From contig JAGYJR010000004.1 in the NCBI GenBank assembly GCA_018401995.1, positions 1 to 64,000 on the forward strand: 64,000 bases of DNA. Reading direction: 5' to 3'. The notes beneath the pieces are model-generated. The model did not search any database. It saw only the letters and a list, made by a program, of their open reading frames with translations, and was not told the origin of the DNA. The translations under genes and the position numbers were made by a program. The DNA comes from Flavobacterium sp. Lineage in GTDB: Bacteria; Bacteroidota; Bacteroidia; Flavobacteriales; Flavobacteriaceae. Numbering within the stretch: position 1 is the stretch's first letter; each line of letters starts with the position of its first letter. Shown here piece by piece: positions 1-7,972 of this stretch.

Positions 1-378
1 TGTATTATCAATTACTTCAGCTACTAATGAATCATCGTCTCCAAAGTATAATTTATTTCCAATACGGATTTTACGAGCTGGATCTACTAAAACATCCCAC
101 AAACGTTGCTCTGCATTCAATTCTCTTAATAAAAAAACCTCGATACGAGCACCTGTTTTTTCTTTATTTCCGTACAAACGCGCTGGAAAAACTTTCGTAT
201 TATTCAACACCATTACATCACCTTCATTGAAATATTCCAATACGTCTTTAAATAATTTGTGCTCAATTAATCCCGTTTTTCTGTGAATCACCATTAAACG
301 TGATTCGTCACGGTTTTCAGCAGGAAATTCTGCTAATAATTCTTCAGGAAGATTAAATTGAAAATGAGATAATTTCAT
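1..378 (-). CDS. queA: S-adenosylmethionine:tRNA ribosyltransferase-isomerase, N-terminal part
   Basis: This is the first 126 codons of a gene that runs off the left edge. The protein starts [20 protein letters not shown] and continues with [22 protein letters not shown] and GARIEVFLL, which is the QueA N-terminal signature. QueA transfers the ribosyl part of SAM to 7-aminomethyl-7-deazaguanine at tRNA position 34, giving epoxyqueuosine. The ATG at 378-376 lies after a promoter at 445-476 and an AT-rich leader of repeated GTTTAAAA words. The rest of the gene is outside the window, so completeness cannot be judged. Confidence 0.93.
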   Translation of the reverse strand, partial: MKLSHFQFNLPEELLAEFPAENRDESRLMVIHRKTGLIEHKLFKDVLEYFNEGDVMVLNNTKVFPARLYGNKEKTGARIEVFLLRELNAEQRLWDVLVDPARKIRIGNKLYFGDDDSLVAEVIDNT

Positions 379-387
379 TCTTTTGAG

Positions 388-418
388 TTTAAAAGTTTAT
401 GGTTTAAAAGTTTAAAGA
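388..418. repeat. GTTTAAAA-type short tandem tract
   Basis: Four near-copies of a 7-8 base word (GTTTAAAA, GTTTATG, GTTTAAAA, GTTTAAAG) lie in the untranslated leader of queA. It is one of several short-period tracts in this window that sit next to start or stop codons. Confidence 0.6.
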
Positions 419-444
419 GATTTTTGAACTCTCAAACAAGGCTG

Positions 445-476
445 CAAATATACAATGTGAAAATAGGGGTTGTCAA
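445..476 (-). promoter_or_regulatory. Bacteroidota-type promoter of queA
   Basis: On the minus strand TTG (476-474) is followed after 21 bases by TATATTTG (452-445). This fits the flavobacterial sigma-A pattern TTG-N17/23-TANNTTTG. It places the queA transcript start about 60 bases before the ATG. Confidence 0.75.
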
Positions 477-530
477 GTAAATTGCGATTTATTTTGATTT
501 AATTTTAATAAACCGTGTAAATCCGATTAA

Positions 531-1817
531 CTATGCTGTATTAATTATGAATCCGAACTGTTTTAAATCTCCCCAAAAATCAGGATACGATTTTGAAACC
601 ACTTCAGCTTCATTTATTACCAATGGAACTTTTAACGCTAATGGAGCAAATGCCATTGCCATTCTGTGGTCTTGATAAGTAGCCACCCCGCCCTTCGGGC
701 ACCCCTCCAAAGGATGGGAATTTTCACTTTTATATAAATCGTGAGGTTTTAAATGTAGTGAATCATTGGTTACTAAAATATGCGCTCCTAACTTTGTTAA
801 CTCAGTCTTCAAAGCTTCAAGTCTATCGGTTTCTTTGATTTTTAACGTATGCAAACCGGATAAATCACAACCAATTCCTAATCCAAAACAAGTAACCACG
901 ATTGTTTGAGCAATGTCGGGAGAATTGTTGAGTTGTGAGTTGTGAGTTGTGAGTTGTGAATTATGAATTCTTTCTTTTGAAATAGTGATTGAATTATCAT
1001 CGTTAAAAGTAGTTTCAACACCAAAATCTTTATAGATATCGACCAAAGCACTATCACCTTGCAAACTATTTTTTTTGTAACTTGAAAGTGTGATTTGGGT
1101 TCCAACTTCAGATAATGCGATGATAGAATACCAATAAGATGCTGATGACCAATCGGATTCGACGGTTAATTGAGATGCTGAAACGAGTTCAGTATGACAA
1201 ACTTTTATAACGTTTCCTTCAAAAGCTGTCATCACTCCTATTTCATTCAATAACGCAACCGTCATTTTAATATAAGGAACCGAAGTGATTTCGCCTTCCA
1301 ATGTTAGTTCCAAACCATTTTCTAATTTTGGAGCAATTAATAGTAATGCTGAAATATACTGGCTGCTTACATTTGCAGGAAGTGACACTTTATTTTCAGT
1401 TAACTTTTTCCCTTTGATTCGGATTGGTGGAAAGCCTACGTTTTCTTCATAAGTAATTCCAGCTCCTAACTGATTTAAAGCCTCTACCAAAATTTTAATA
1501 GGTCGCTCTTTCATTCTTGATGAACCAGTTAAAACAATTTCTTTTCCTTCTTGAATAGAGAAAAAAGCAGTTAGAAATCGCATGGCTGTTCCAGCGTGAT
1601 GAACGTCTATTACATCGATGATGGGTGATGGGTGATGGGTAATAGCTAATGCTTTTTGCATTACTTCAGAATCGTCGGAATTGGAGATGTTTTCAATATT
1701 TAGATTTGGATATAAAGCCTTTAATAACAACAGCCTATTGGTCTCTGATTTACTACCAGTGATTTCAACTTTTGACTTTTGACTTTTGACTTTTGACTTT
1801 TCTAAATGTAAATTCAT
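531..1817 (-). CDS. aroA: 3-phosphoshikimate 1-carboxyvinyltransferase (EPSP synthase) with repeat-derived insertions
   Basis: The enzyme joins phosphoenolpyruvate to shikimate-3-phosphate in the chorismate pathway. Visible motifs are ITGSKSETNRLLL near the N-terminus, HAGTAMRFLTAFF, GSSRMKERPI, KETDRLEAL and YQDHRMAMAFAPLAL at the C-terminus, so the two-lobed fold looks intact at 428 residues. The frame is open further upstream, but the ATG at 1817-1815 overlaps the stop of the preceding gene as TAATG and gives the normal N-terminus. Five intergenic-type repeats are translated in frame: KSKVKSQKSKV, THHPSPII, CHTELVSASQ, HNSQLTTHNSQL and HPLEGCPKGGVA. All fall between conserved motifs. It is the last gene of the dtd-to-aroA operon. 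Confidence 0.93.
   Translation of the reverse strand: MNLHLEKSKVKSQKSKVEITGSKSETNRLLLLKALYPNLNIENISNSDDSEVMQKALAITHHPSPIIDVIDVHHAGTAMRFLTAFFSIQEGKEIVLTGSSRMKERPIKILVEALNQLGAGITYEENVGFPPIRIKGKKLTENKVSLPANVSSQYISALLLIAPKLENGLELTLEGEITSVPYIKMTVALLNEIGVMTAFEGNVIKVCHTELVSASQLTVESDWSSASYWYSIIALSEVGTQITLSSYKKNSLQGDSALVDIYKDFGVETTFNDDNSITISKERIHNSQLTTHNSQLNNSPDIAQTIVVTCFGLGIGCDLSGLHTLKIKETDRLEALKTELTKLGAHILVTNDSLHLKPHDLYKSENSHPLEGCPKGGVATYQDHRMAMAFAPLALKVPLVINEAEVVSKSYPDFWGDLKQFGFIINTA
681..718. repeat. GC-rich palindromic repeat inside aroA
   Basis: This stretch contains the perfect palindrome GCCCTTCGGGC flanked by CACCCCGCC and ACCCCTCC, much more GC-rich than its surroundings. Read on the minus strand it gives HPLEGCPKGGVA. 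From memory, sequences of this type occur as dispersed intergenic hairpins in flavobacterial genomes; here one lies inside a coding frame. Confidence 0.7.
926..958. repeat. Heptamer tract TGAGTTG x4 inside aroA
   Basis: Four consecutive copies of a 7-base unit (GTTGTGA phase) are translated on the minus strand as HNSQLTTHNSQL. Three units equal seven codons, so copy changes in multiples of three keep the frame. Confidence 0.85.
1178..1206. repeat. HTELVSAS-type dispersed repeat inside aroA
   Basis: The bases around TGCTGAAACGAGTTCAGTA form an imperfect palindrome and translate on the minus strand as CHTELVSASQ. I recognise this translated string as a common dispersed element in Bacteroidota and other genomes; here it is fixed in frame within aroA. 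Confidence 0.65.
1619..1643. repeat. Heptamer tract GGGTGAT x3 inside aroA
   Basis: Three copies of a GGGTGAT/GGGTAAT unit are read on the minus strand as THHPSPII. The tract lies shortly before the HAGTAMRFLT motif. Confidence 0.8.
1770..1801. repeat. Heptamer tract TTTTGAC x4 at the aroA N-terminus
   Basis: Four copies of TTTTGAC encode the lysine/serine-rich KSKVKSQKSKV segment immediately before the conserved ITGSKS motif. Confidence 0.85.
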
Positions 1818-2143
1818 TATTTCGTAACCATTTTTAATCCGACAATGGATAAAATTAATGTTGTGATGAAAAACACACGCCAAAAAGTTGCAGGTTCTTT
1901 AAAAAGAATTATTCCGACTAAAACACTTCCAACGGCGCCAATTCCTGTCCAAACGGAATAAGCGGTTCCAATGGGTAATTCTTTGGATACTTTTACTAAT
2001 AATAGCATACTAATAGAAAGGCAAATAAAAAAACCTCCATACCAAAACCAAACCATAGTTCCAGAAGCTTCTTTTGCTTTACCCAGACATGTGGCAAATG
2101 CTACTTCAAATAATCCTGCTATAATTAGTAAAATCCAGTTCAA
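1817..2143 (-). CDS. gdx: SMR-family transporter, SugE/Gdx (guanidinium exporter) type
   Basis: A 108-residue protein with four predicted membrane helices, the size of small multidrug resistance proteins. MNWILLIIAGLFEVAFATCL carries the essential membrane glutamate of helix 1, and ELPIGTAYSVWTGIGAVGS matches the SugE/Gdx subgroup rather than EmrE. That subgroup exports guanidinium by proton antiport; substrate here is inferred from subgroup membership only. Its start lies one base after the mazG-like stop, and its TAA overlaps the aroA ATG (TAATG), so it is translated within the operon. I see no guanidine riboswitch upstream, which is expected for an internal operon gene. Confidence 0.85.
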   Translation of the reverse strand: MNWILLIIAGLFEVAFATCLGKAKEASGTMVWFWYGGFFICLSISMLLLVKVSKELPIGTAYSVWTGIGAVGSVLVGIILFKEPATFWRVFFITTLILSIVGLKMVTK

Positions 2144-2144
2144 T

Positions 2145-2471
2145 TTATTTTAATTTATCATTATTGTGATGACGGTCGTGATCGCGTTTGGTTTTTACAT
2201 CCATTTTTTTATCAAAAGCAGCTTGTAAATCCACTCCAGTTTGATTGGCTAAACACAAAACCACAAAAACTACATCGGCTAGTTCTTCGCCTAAGTCTTT
2301 ATTTTTATCACTTTCTTTTTCTGATTGTTCGCCATAACGACGCGCAATAATTCGGGCTACTTCACCAACTTCCTCTGTTAGTTGAGCCATATTGGTTAAT
2401 TCATTGAAATAACGAACTCCGTGTTCTTTAATCCAATTATCAACTTCTTGTTGGGCGTTTTGTATATTCAT
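2145..2471 (-). CDS. MazG-like nucleotide pyrophosphohydrolase
   Basis: This 108-residue protein has the single-domain MazG/dUTPase-like helical pattern: TEEVGEVARIIARRYGE followed by DLGEELADVVFVVLCLANQTG. This gives the EExxE and ExxD acidic clusters that bind magnesium. Such enzymes hydrolyse nucleoside triphosphates, often modified ones, to monophosphate and pyrophosphate. The C-terminus is charged (KRDHDRHHNNDKLK). It lies one base from the DUF3857 pseudogene upstream and one base from gdx downstream. The exact nucleotide substrate is unknown. Confidence 0.85.
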   Translation of the reverse strand: MNIQNAQQEVDNWIKEHGVRYFNELTNMAQLTEEVGEVARIIARRYGEQSEKESDKNKDLGEELADVVFVVLCLANQTGVDLQAAFDKKMDVKTKRDHDRHHNNDKLK

Positions 2472-2472
2472 A

Positions 2473-4419
2473 TTATGACTTCTTTTTTAATATGATTTTC
2501 TCAGCGTGTTTTCCAAGCATAACTTTATAAAATTCTTTTAAGATTAGATAGTCTTCAGCTGAAACTTTAAAGGTATTGATGTCAAAATTAGAAACTACTT
2601 GAATTTGATTTCCATTATTCGACACATTGAATTTAAATATTCCATAATCTTTAATCATGCCAACTTGAATAGGACTAGGTAAATATTCCACCTCATATCC
2701 TTCAGGAATTTTAATTGAAAAATTATAAGAATCCTTAAAAGGAAAATTAAAATCAATAGGGTATGTTCTCGTCTCACTATTAAAGGGATTATTTGACTGA
2801 GAGTAAAAGAAGAAAGGAGAAACATACATCTTATCACCTATAATTTCCACAGAATTGTCATCTTTAAACATAAAAGACTCTGTTATTGGTGAATTAATTT
2901 TATCCATATTCTCAACCTTATACTCATCAATATCCATGTCATTAAATGATTTTTCTAAGCGTTCTAAATAGCTGTCTTCTTTAATTGAAGCATAATTTAG
3001 TCTATGCAAATAAGCATAATATTCTGTAAATTGTCTTCTTAATTTACCTTCAAGAACCCCATCGTTATCAATTGTTGCCATCACAATTACATTATCTTTT
3101 GAATGAGGAACATTTAATAAATCAACTTCAGCCGAGCTTCCATGTTTTCTTATGATTCTTCCTTTCCAGTTGAGTGCTTTTAAAGGCAATTTATTTATTG
3201 AATTATAAATACTAGTTGCATCTAAAAAAATTAGTGCGTCAGTAACTTCTACAGCAGCAACTACATAATTGAAAGCACTTCTATTTGGGAAAAGCGAAAC
3301 TCCATTTGATCTTGTACTAATTAAAATTGGATTAGCATCAAAGCCAGCGTATCTAAGCATTGAAGTTAACATTAAATTAATTTCGGCAACATTACCAATT
3401 CCGTCCTTATATGCTTTTTTCACTCCGTCCTTAGTGTATATTCCATATTTTTCATTCCAAGTCATTTTAGATTTAACAAGATTGAAAATTCCAACTATTT
3501 TCTCTTGACTCGTACTTAAATTTTTCAAAACTTCATCTAAGTCATTCTTAAAATAAGAATTCTCATCTAATTGAGCACCAAAGTTATCACTTTGGTAAAT
3601 GTTTTTTACAACATCATTCCAATCGATAGCTACGTTTTTTATCGGCTGATTAGGATATACAATTGAAGCCAACTCAGCTTTTAAAATTGACATGTAATTT
3701 TCTTTATTGATAGTAAAGTCTTCATCTTTTATTGCTGGTATATCTTTACCCGTATAAATATATTTTTTTATAGGAAAATCGCCTGTTGTTATTGGAAGAT
3801 CTTTTACATTTATTTTTTCATATCCGTTTATTACGGTTCTATATTTAAAATATTCTGGCATGTAAATTCCATATTCAACAAAATCAACTGGAATTTCTCT
3901 TTGAAAGTAAAAATCATCAAAAACAGCTATATGTGGAGATGTTTTTCTGTATGAAAACTCTATAATAGAACCCTCTTTAACTTGAGGAAAAGACAGTTTC
4001 TTGAAATTCCAATCTTCACTGAATTCCTCCTTAAATTCACTTTCATTTTTAAGTTTTGTTTTCTCTACTTTTCCATTTACCAAATTATACGTATAAGCAT
4101 CATGAAAAAACAAATTCTCTCTTCCCGAAGAACCTACATAGTAAGCAAATTGCTGATCGGCAAAACTTAGACCTTCTTTTTTATATTTTAATTTTATAAC
4201 TTACTTCTGTTACTATATTCCATCCACTTTATTATTCAGAGTAAATTTTGTATCCCCTTTTTTAAACAATATTGCAGCTGGCGCACTTGAGTCAATTGGA
4301 TGGGCACTTTGCATTAACTCTTCAACAGTCACTTTCCCCAATTCATATTTTTGAGAAAAAATTAAACTCGGGACAATCAGTAATAAGAATAATAATTTAA
4401 ATTTAAAAAAATTCATCAT
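2473..4419 (-). pseudogene. DUF3857/transglutaminase-like secreted protein, broken by two frameshifts
   Basis: The coding sequence is in three frame segments. 4419-4213 gives a signal peptide (MMNFFKFKLLFLLLIVPSLIFSQ) and KYELGKVTVEELMQSAHPIDSSAPAAILFKKG, then hits TAG TAA. A second frame (about 4218-4187) gives VTEVSYKIKI. The original frame then resumes as YKKEGLSFADQQFAYYVGSSGRENLFFHDAYTYNL and continues to the stop. The pieces join into one DUF3857 protein of about 645 residues after a 1-base loss near 4221 and a 2-base loss in a TATA stretch near 4183. The TTG at 4113 is therefore not a real start. In the transglutaminase region the usual GDCK is GNVAEINLML, so the catalytic Cys is absent. 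An intact DUF3857 protein precedes it. Confidence 0.8.
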
Positions 4420-4425
4420 TTTGGT

Positions 4426-6324
4426 TTATTTGGTTAGTACAATTTTAGCGTTATCATTTCTAGCAATTTGTTCTCTAAACTTTCTGTATTTTTCGAACTC
4501 ACTAGCATCTAACTCGGCTTTTTTAATTTCTAAAACTCTTGAAAAAGTCAACTTATTTTCGTTACTCTTTTTTATTTCAACTTTATATAATCCAAATTCA
4601 TTTTGAATAAGCACATCATTAGGCAAGAACTCAACCGTATAACCATTAGGAATAGTTATTTCAAAAGTATCATTTTCCTGAAAACCTCTACTGATTTCGA
4701 AAGGATGTTTTCTATTTCTTGCCTTTTTGGGGATGTTATTATTCCTGTTAAAAGCATTTACCACAAAAAAGATAGATTGATTAGCAGTTGTAACATAATT
4801 TTCAACTTGAGCTTCTATTTCCTCTTTGAATTTAATTTTTTCTCTGTTATCCTCTAAATTAGATTTGGTGATTTTTAAGTTCGTCAACCCAGAAAAAACA
4901 GACTTATAATAATCCATTAAATCGGCATTTGACAAACTTTTTAATTGATACTTTTCATAGAACAAGCCGGTTGATTCAATCGTAAATGATGCAGCTAATT
5001 TTCCATTTTCATCTATAGAATAACTCCCTTTTGTTGATTGAACAGTCTGCTTTTCATCCCATTCGTTAGTTTTTACAATTTCACCACCTTCAGGCTTAAT
5101 AATCAACGCATAACGATCATCAGTAAAATCCCCTCCATAGGCAAAAGGACTTGTTTGACTCGTACATTCTAAAAATTTATATTCGTTTTTATATGGAATA
5201 CTTAAAATAACATGATTCCCTTGTTGAGAAACAAAATCTTTATCAAAATCACGTTTATCACTATCTCCGTAAATAACTGTGTAGTATGAAGGTACATCTA
5301 CATTCTCAAGTAAAATTCTAGTATAATTAGAAAGTGCTTTACAATCCCCATATCCTAAACGGTCTACATCTTTAGCTAACATAGGTTTCCATCCGCCAAT
5401 ACCTAATTGAATACTAACATAGCGGGTTTTGCTCTGTACAAATTGGTATATAATTTTTGCTTTCTCAATAGGATCTTCAATTCCTTTAGTCAATTCCTTG
5501 ATTTTGTTTAAAGTTTCATTACTAATTTCCGATTTGTCATCAACTAAGTCACGATACCATACTTTGCCAAATTCCTCCCAACTTGAAGCTGTACCTTCAA
5601 CTCCTTCTAAATTAAATTTTTCTAAACTAAATTTTGCAAATGGAAAAATTTTACTCACATCAGGAGCGTTTTCTTCTTTTTTTTGTGCATTTATATTTTT
5701 CGCAATAAATTTTAATGAATTATTTGTTTCTTCAGTAACAATAGTTGAGCCATCAAAATTGCTTAATTTATACTTGAAACCTAAATTTTCAGGATAAGAA
5801 ATTAAAAATTCAGTTTGTTCAATACTTTGCAAATACCTTTCAAATGTTGACCAAATTGGAAAAAATGCTGTATTGATTGTTTCCACTTCACTTGTATATT
5901 CAATTGTATATGGATATTGTGTGGGTGTGAAATCTAAATATAAAATTCTTCCATCTGTCAATACAGAGAAACCGTCTGCTATACTTTGATCTTTAAAATC
6001 TTTCTTTTTTACCTTCTTAATTTCTTTGCCAAAAGCATCATAAATGGTTGCCTCAATATTCTTAATTCTTTCAGATTTTGAATAATATTCAGATGCATCT
6101 ACACCTTTATTTCCATATTCATTAAGAACAGTGACAATTCTTTTTGTTTTTGTTGTATAAAGCTCTCTTGAATTAATAGTAATTTCAATTTCTTGTAAAC
6201 GAATTACACTATTTGCATTCTCTTTTAATTCTTCTGGAATTGTTAAAGCAACATGCTTGTCAACTTGTGCATTAATCCCGTTTATTACCAATAAAAAAAC
6301 AGCTAAAAATTTGATTTTAATCAT
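4426..6324 (-). CDS. DUF3857 and transglutaminase-like domain protein, secreted
   Basis: A 632-residue protein with an N-terminal signal peptide (MIKIKFLAVFLLVINGINAQ). It then has a DUF3857 beta-sandwich region (about 50-230), a transglutaminase-like core with TRYVSIQLGIGGWKP and the Cys-containing LGYGDCKALSNYTRILL, and a C-terminal beta-rich domain ending near EFEKYRKFREQIARNDNAKIVL. Such periplasmic or surface proteins are common in Bacteroidota; their substrate is not known. The start overlaps the dtd stop (TAATG) and six bases separate its stop from the paralogous broken gene downstream, so the pair looks like a tandem duplication within the operon. Confidence 0.85.
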   Translation of the reverse strand: MIKIKFLAVFLLVINGINAQVDKHVALTIPEELKENANSVIRLQEIEITINSRELYTTKTKRIVTVLNEYGNKGVDASEYYSKSERIKNIEATIYDAFGKEIKKVKKKDFKDQSIADGFSVLTDGRILYLDFTPTQYPYTIEYTSEVETINTAFFPIWSTFERYLQSIEQTEFLISYPENLGFKYKLSNFDGSTIVTEETNNSLKFIAKNINAQKKEENAPDVSKIFPFAKFSLEKFNLEGVEGTASSWEEFGKVWYRDLVDDKSEISNETLNKIKELTKGIEDPIEKAKIIYQFVQSKTRYVSIQLGIGGWKPMLAKDVDRLGYGDCKALSNYTRILLENVDVPSYYTVIYGDSDKRDFDKDFVSQQGNHVILSIPYKNEYKFLECTSQTSPFAYGGDFTDDRYALIIKPEGGEIVKTNEWDEKQTVQSTKGSYSIDENGKLAASFTIESTGLFYEKYQLKSLSNADLMDYYKSVFSGLTNLKITKSNLEDNREKIKFKEEIEAQVENYVTTANQSIFFVVNAFNRNNNIPKKARNRKHPFEISRGFQENDTFEITIPNGYTVEFLPNDVLIQNEFGLYKVEIKKSNENKLTFSRVLEIKKAELDASEFEKYRKFREQIARNDNAKIVLTK

Positions 6325-6776
6325 TACTCTTTATTTTTCGAATCAATTATTATAGTCACTGGACCATCGTTTACCAAACTTACTTTCATATCGGCACCAA
6401 ATTGTCCCGTTTGCACTTTTTTTCCTAATTCCACTTCCATTTGTTTTATAAACTTTTCATACATTGGTATTGCAATTTCTGGCTTTGAAGCTTTGATGTA
6501 ACTTGGCCTATTACCTTTTTTTGTTGCAGCATGTAAGGTGAATTGTGAAACAACTAGTATTTCTCCACCAATATCTTTTAACGATAAATTCATTATATTA
6601 TTTTCATCAGAAAAGATGCGTAAACCAGCAATTTTTGAAGCCAACCAGCAAATATCTTCTTGATTATCAGCATCTTCTATTCCAACTAAAACCAACAAAC
6701 CTACTTGGATTTTGGCAACTACTAAATTATTAATAGTTACTGATGCTTGAGAAACTCTTTGAATAACTGCTTTCAT
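6324..6776 (-). CDS. dtd: D-aminoacyl-tRNA deacylase
   Basis: The 150-residue protein matches DTD over its full length: MKAVIQRVSQASV at the start, the active-site motif SQFTLHA at 77-83, and NDGPVT at 136-141 (the Gly-cisPro region). DTD removes D-amino acids and glycine mischarged on tRNAs. It is the first gene of the operon that continues through the DUF3857 genes, mazG-like, gdx and aroA. Its TAA overlaps the next ATG. Confidence 0.95.
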   Translation of the reverse strand: MKAVIQRVSQASVTINNLVVAKIQVGLLVLVGIEDADNQEDICWLASKIAGLRIFSDENNIMNLSLKDIGGEILVVSQFTLHAATKKGNRPSYIKASKPEIAIPMYEKFIKQMEVELGKKVQTGQFGADMKVSLVNDGPVTIIIDSKNKE

Positions 6777-6849
6777 TTGCCAAAAATAGAAAAACTTACA
6801 GATTTTTTTTACGGAAATCCGTATTTAAAAAATATTTATTTAAAAAACA

Positions 6850-7830
6850 TTAAGACCTTCTAGAATCATCACTTGCTTTTCGTTCTGCGTCATAAATATC
6901 AGCGCGATATTGTTCTTCGTCTCCTTCTAAAATTTGGGTATAACTTTTATATCTTGACCAGGCAATTTCATCATTTTCTAATGCGGCTTTAACAGCACAA
7001 TGCGGTTCCTCTTTATGCAAACAATTATTGAATTTACATTGATCTTTCAACGCGAAAAATTCCGGAAAATAATCACCGATTTCTTGTTTTTCCATGTCAA
7101 CAATTCCGAAACCACGAATTCCTGGTGTATCGATAATTTTTGCACCAAAAGACAAATCAAACATTTCTGCAAAAGTTGTTGTATGTTGTCCTTGTGCGTG
7201 AGATGCGGAAATTTGCTTGGTTTTCAGGTTTAAAGTAGGTTCTAATGCATTGACCAAAGTAGATTTCCCAACTCCGGAATGACCCGAAAACATAGAAACT
7301 TTGTCTTTCATTAATGCTTTCAATTCTTCAATTCCTTTTCCTGTTTGAGCAGAAATTCGTAAACATTTATATCCAATTTCAGAATAAATATGCTGTAAAT
7401 ACAGTTGTTCATCTAAAGTAGTATCGTCTAAAGTGTCAATTTTATTAAAAACTAGCACCGCTTCAATTCCATAAGCTTCTGCTGTAACTAAAAATCGATC
7501 TATAAAACTAGTTGTTGTTGGTGGATTATTTATAGTAACCAATAAAAAAACCACATCAATATTAGAAGCAATGATGTGCATTTGATGCGATAAATTCACT
7601 GATTTTCTAACGATGTAATTTTTTCTATCGTAAATGGTTGTGATTACTCCAGTAGTTTCGTCTGTTGTGTTTTCTATATCATAATCTACCAGATCACCAA
7701 CAGCTATTGGATTGGTACTTTTAATACCTTTCATTCTAAATTTACCTTTTATACGGCACTCTAAAAAATCACCATTTTCAGTTTTAACAGTGTACCAGCT
7801 TCCGGTAGATTTATAAACGATTCCTATCAT
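6850..7830 (-). CDS. rsgA: Small ribosomal subunit biogenesis GTPase RsgA
   Basis: The 326-residue protein has the circularly permuted GTPase order of RsgA: G4 NKID at 129-132, G5 SAQTG at 160-164, G1 GHSGVGKST at 183-191 and G3 DTPG at 234-237. An N-terminal OB fold precedes these, and a C-terminal zinc-knuckle CKFNNCLHKEEPHC lies at 265-278. It acts late in 30S maturation. Its leader contains a TATCTTTG promoter element and a (TTAGAAG)4 tract directly before the ATG. Confidence 0.96.
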   Translation of the reverse strand: MIGIVYKSTGSWYTVKTENGDFLECRIKGKFRMKGIKSTNPIAVGDLVDYDIENTTDETTGVITTIYDRKNYIVRKSVNLSHQMHIIASNIDVVFLLVTINNPPTTTSFIDRFLVTAEAYGIEAVLVFNKIDTLDDTTLDEQLYLQHIYSEIGYKCLRISAQTGKGIEELKALMKDKVSMFSGHSGVGKSTLVNALEPTLNLKTKQISASHAQGQHTTTFAEMFDLSFGAKIIDTPGIRGFGIVDMEKQEIGDYFPEFFALKDQCKFNNCLHKEEPHCAVKAALENDEIAWSRYKSYTQILEGDEEQYRADIYDAERKASDDSRRS

Positions 7831-7831
7831 G

Positions 7832-7866
7832 CAAAGTTAGAAGTTAGAAGTTAGAAGTTAGAAGTT
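7832..7866. repeat. Heptamer tract TTAGAAG x4 in the rsgA leader
   Basis: Four perfect copies of TTAGAAG, ending within a few bases of the rsgA start codon, in the untranslated leader. The location could influence translation initiation, but the sequence does not show this directly. Confidence 0.85.
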
Positions 7867-7892
7867 TTCTAAATCCACTTCGTTAATTTGAG

Positions 7893-7900
7893 CAAAGATA
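7893..7900 (-). promoter_or_regulatory. Promoter -7 element of rsgA
   Basis: Minus-strand TATCTTTG matches TANNTTTG about 60 bases before the rsgA ATG. No TTG at ideal spacing is visible, so only the -7 box is claimed. Confidence 0.45.
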
Positions 7901-7929
7901 GTGTTTCTTGTTAAAAATTGTAAACAAAA

Positions 7930-7952
7930 AAAGCTACTCAATGAGTAGCTTT
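7930..7952 (-). terminator. Intrinsic terminator after the 7973-8494 gene
   Basis: AAAGCTACTC/GAGTAGCTTT stem with a four-base loop, followed on the minus strand by a run of T. Confidence 0.85.
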
Positions 7953-7972
7953 AATTTATAATCAAAAAATAA

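Noticed and set aside
878..1105. 75-codon ORF inside aroA on the same strand in another frame
   Set aside because: It is a shadow of the aroA coding sequence and its repeats, with no start context or family similarity.
926..1801. CRISPR array or VNTR locus
   Set aside because: Units are only seven bases, directly adjacent without spacers, and lie within a conserved protein frame. They are short tandem repeats, not CRISPR.
1818..1883. Longer aroA starting at 1883
   Set aside because: The extra 22 residues overlap the end of gdx in another frame and lack similarity; ATG at 1817 overlaps the gdx stop as TAATG and gives the normal N-terminus.
1817..2143. gdx as evidence of a mobile resistance cassette
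   Set aside because: No integron, transposase or repeat flanks it, and overlaps with both neighbours show it is a settled operon member.
4111..4113. TTG start for an independent 546-residue gene at 2473-4113
   Set aside because: The frame upstream of the TTG encodes family-conserved residues (YKKEGLSFADQQFAYYVG), so the TTG is internal to a longer gene broken by frameshifts.
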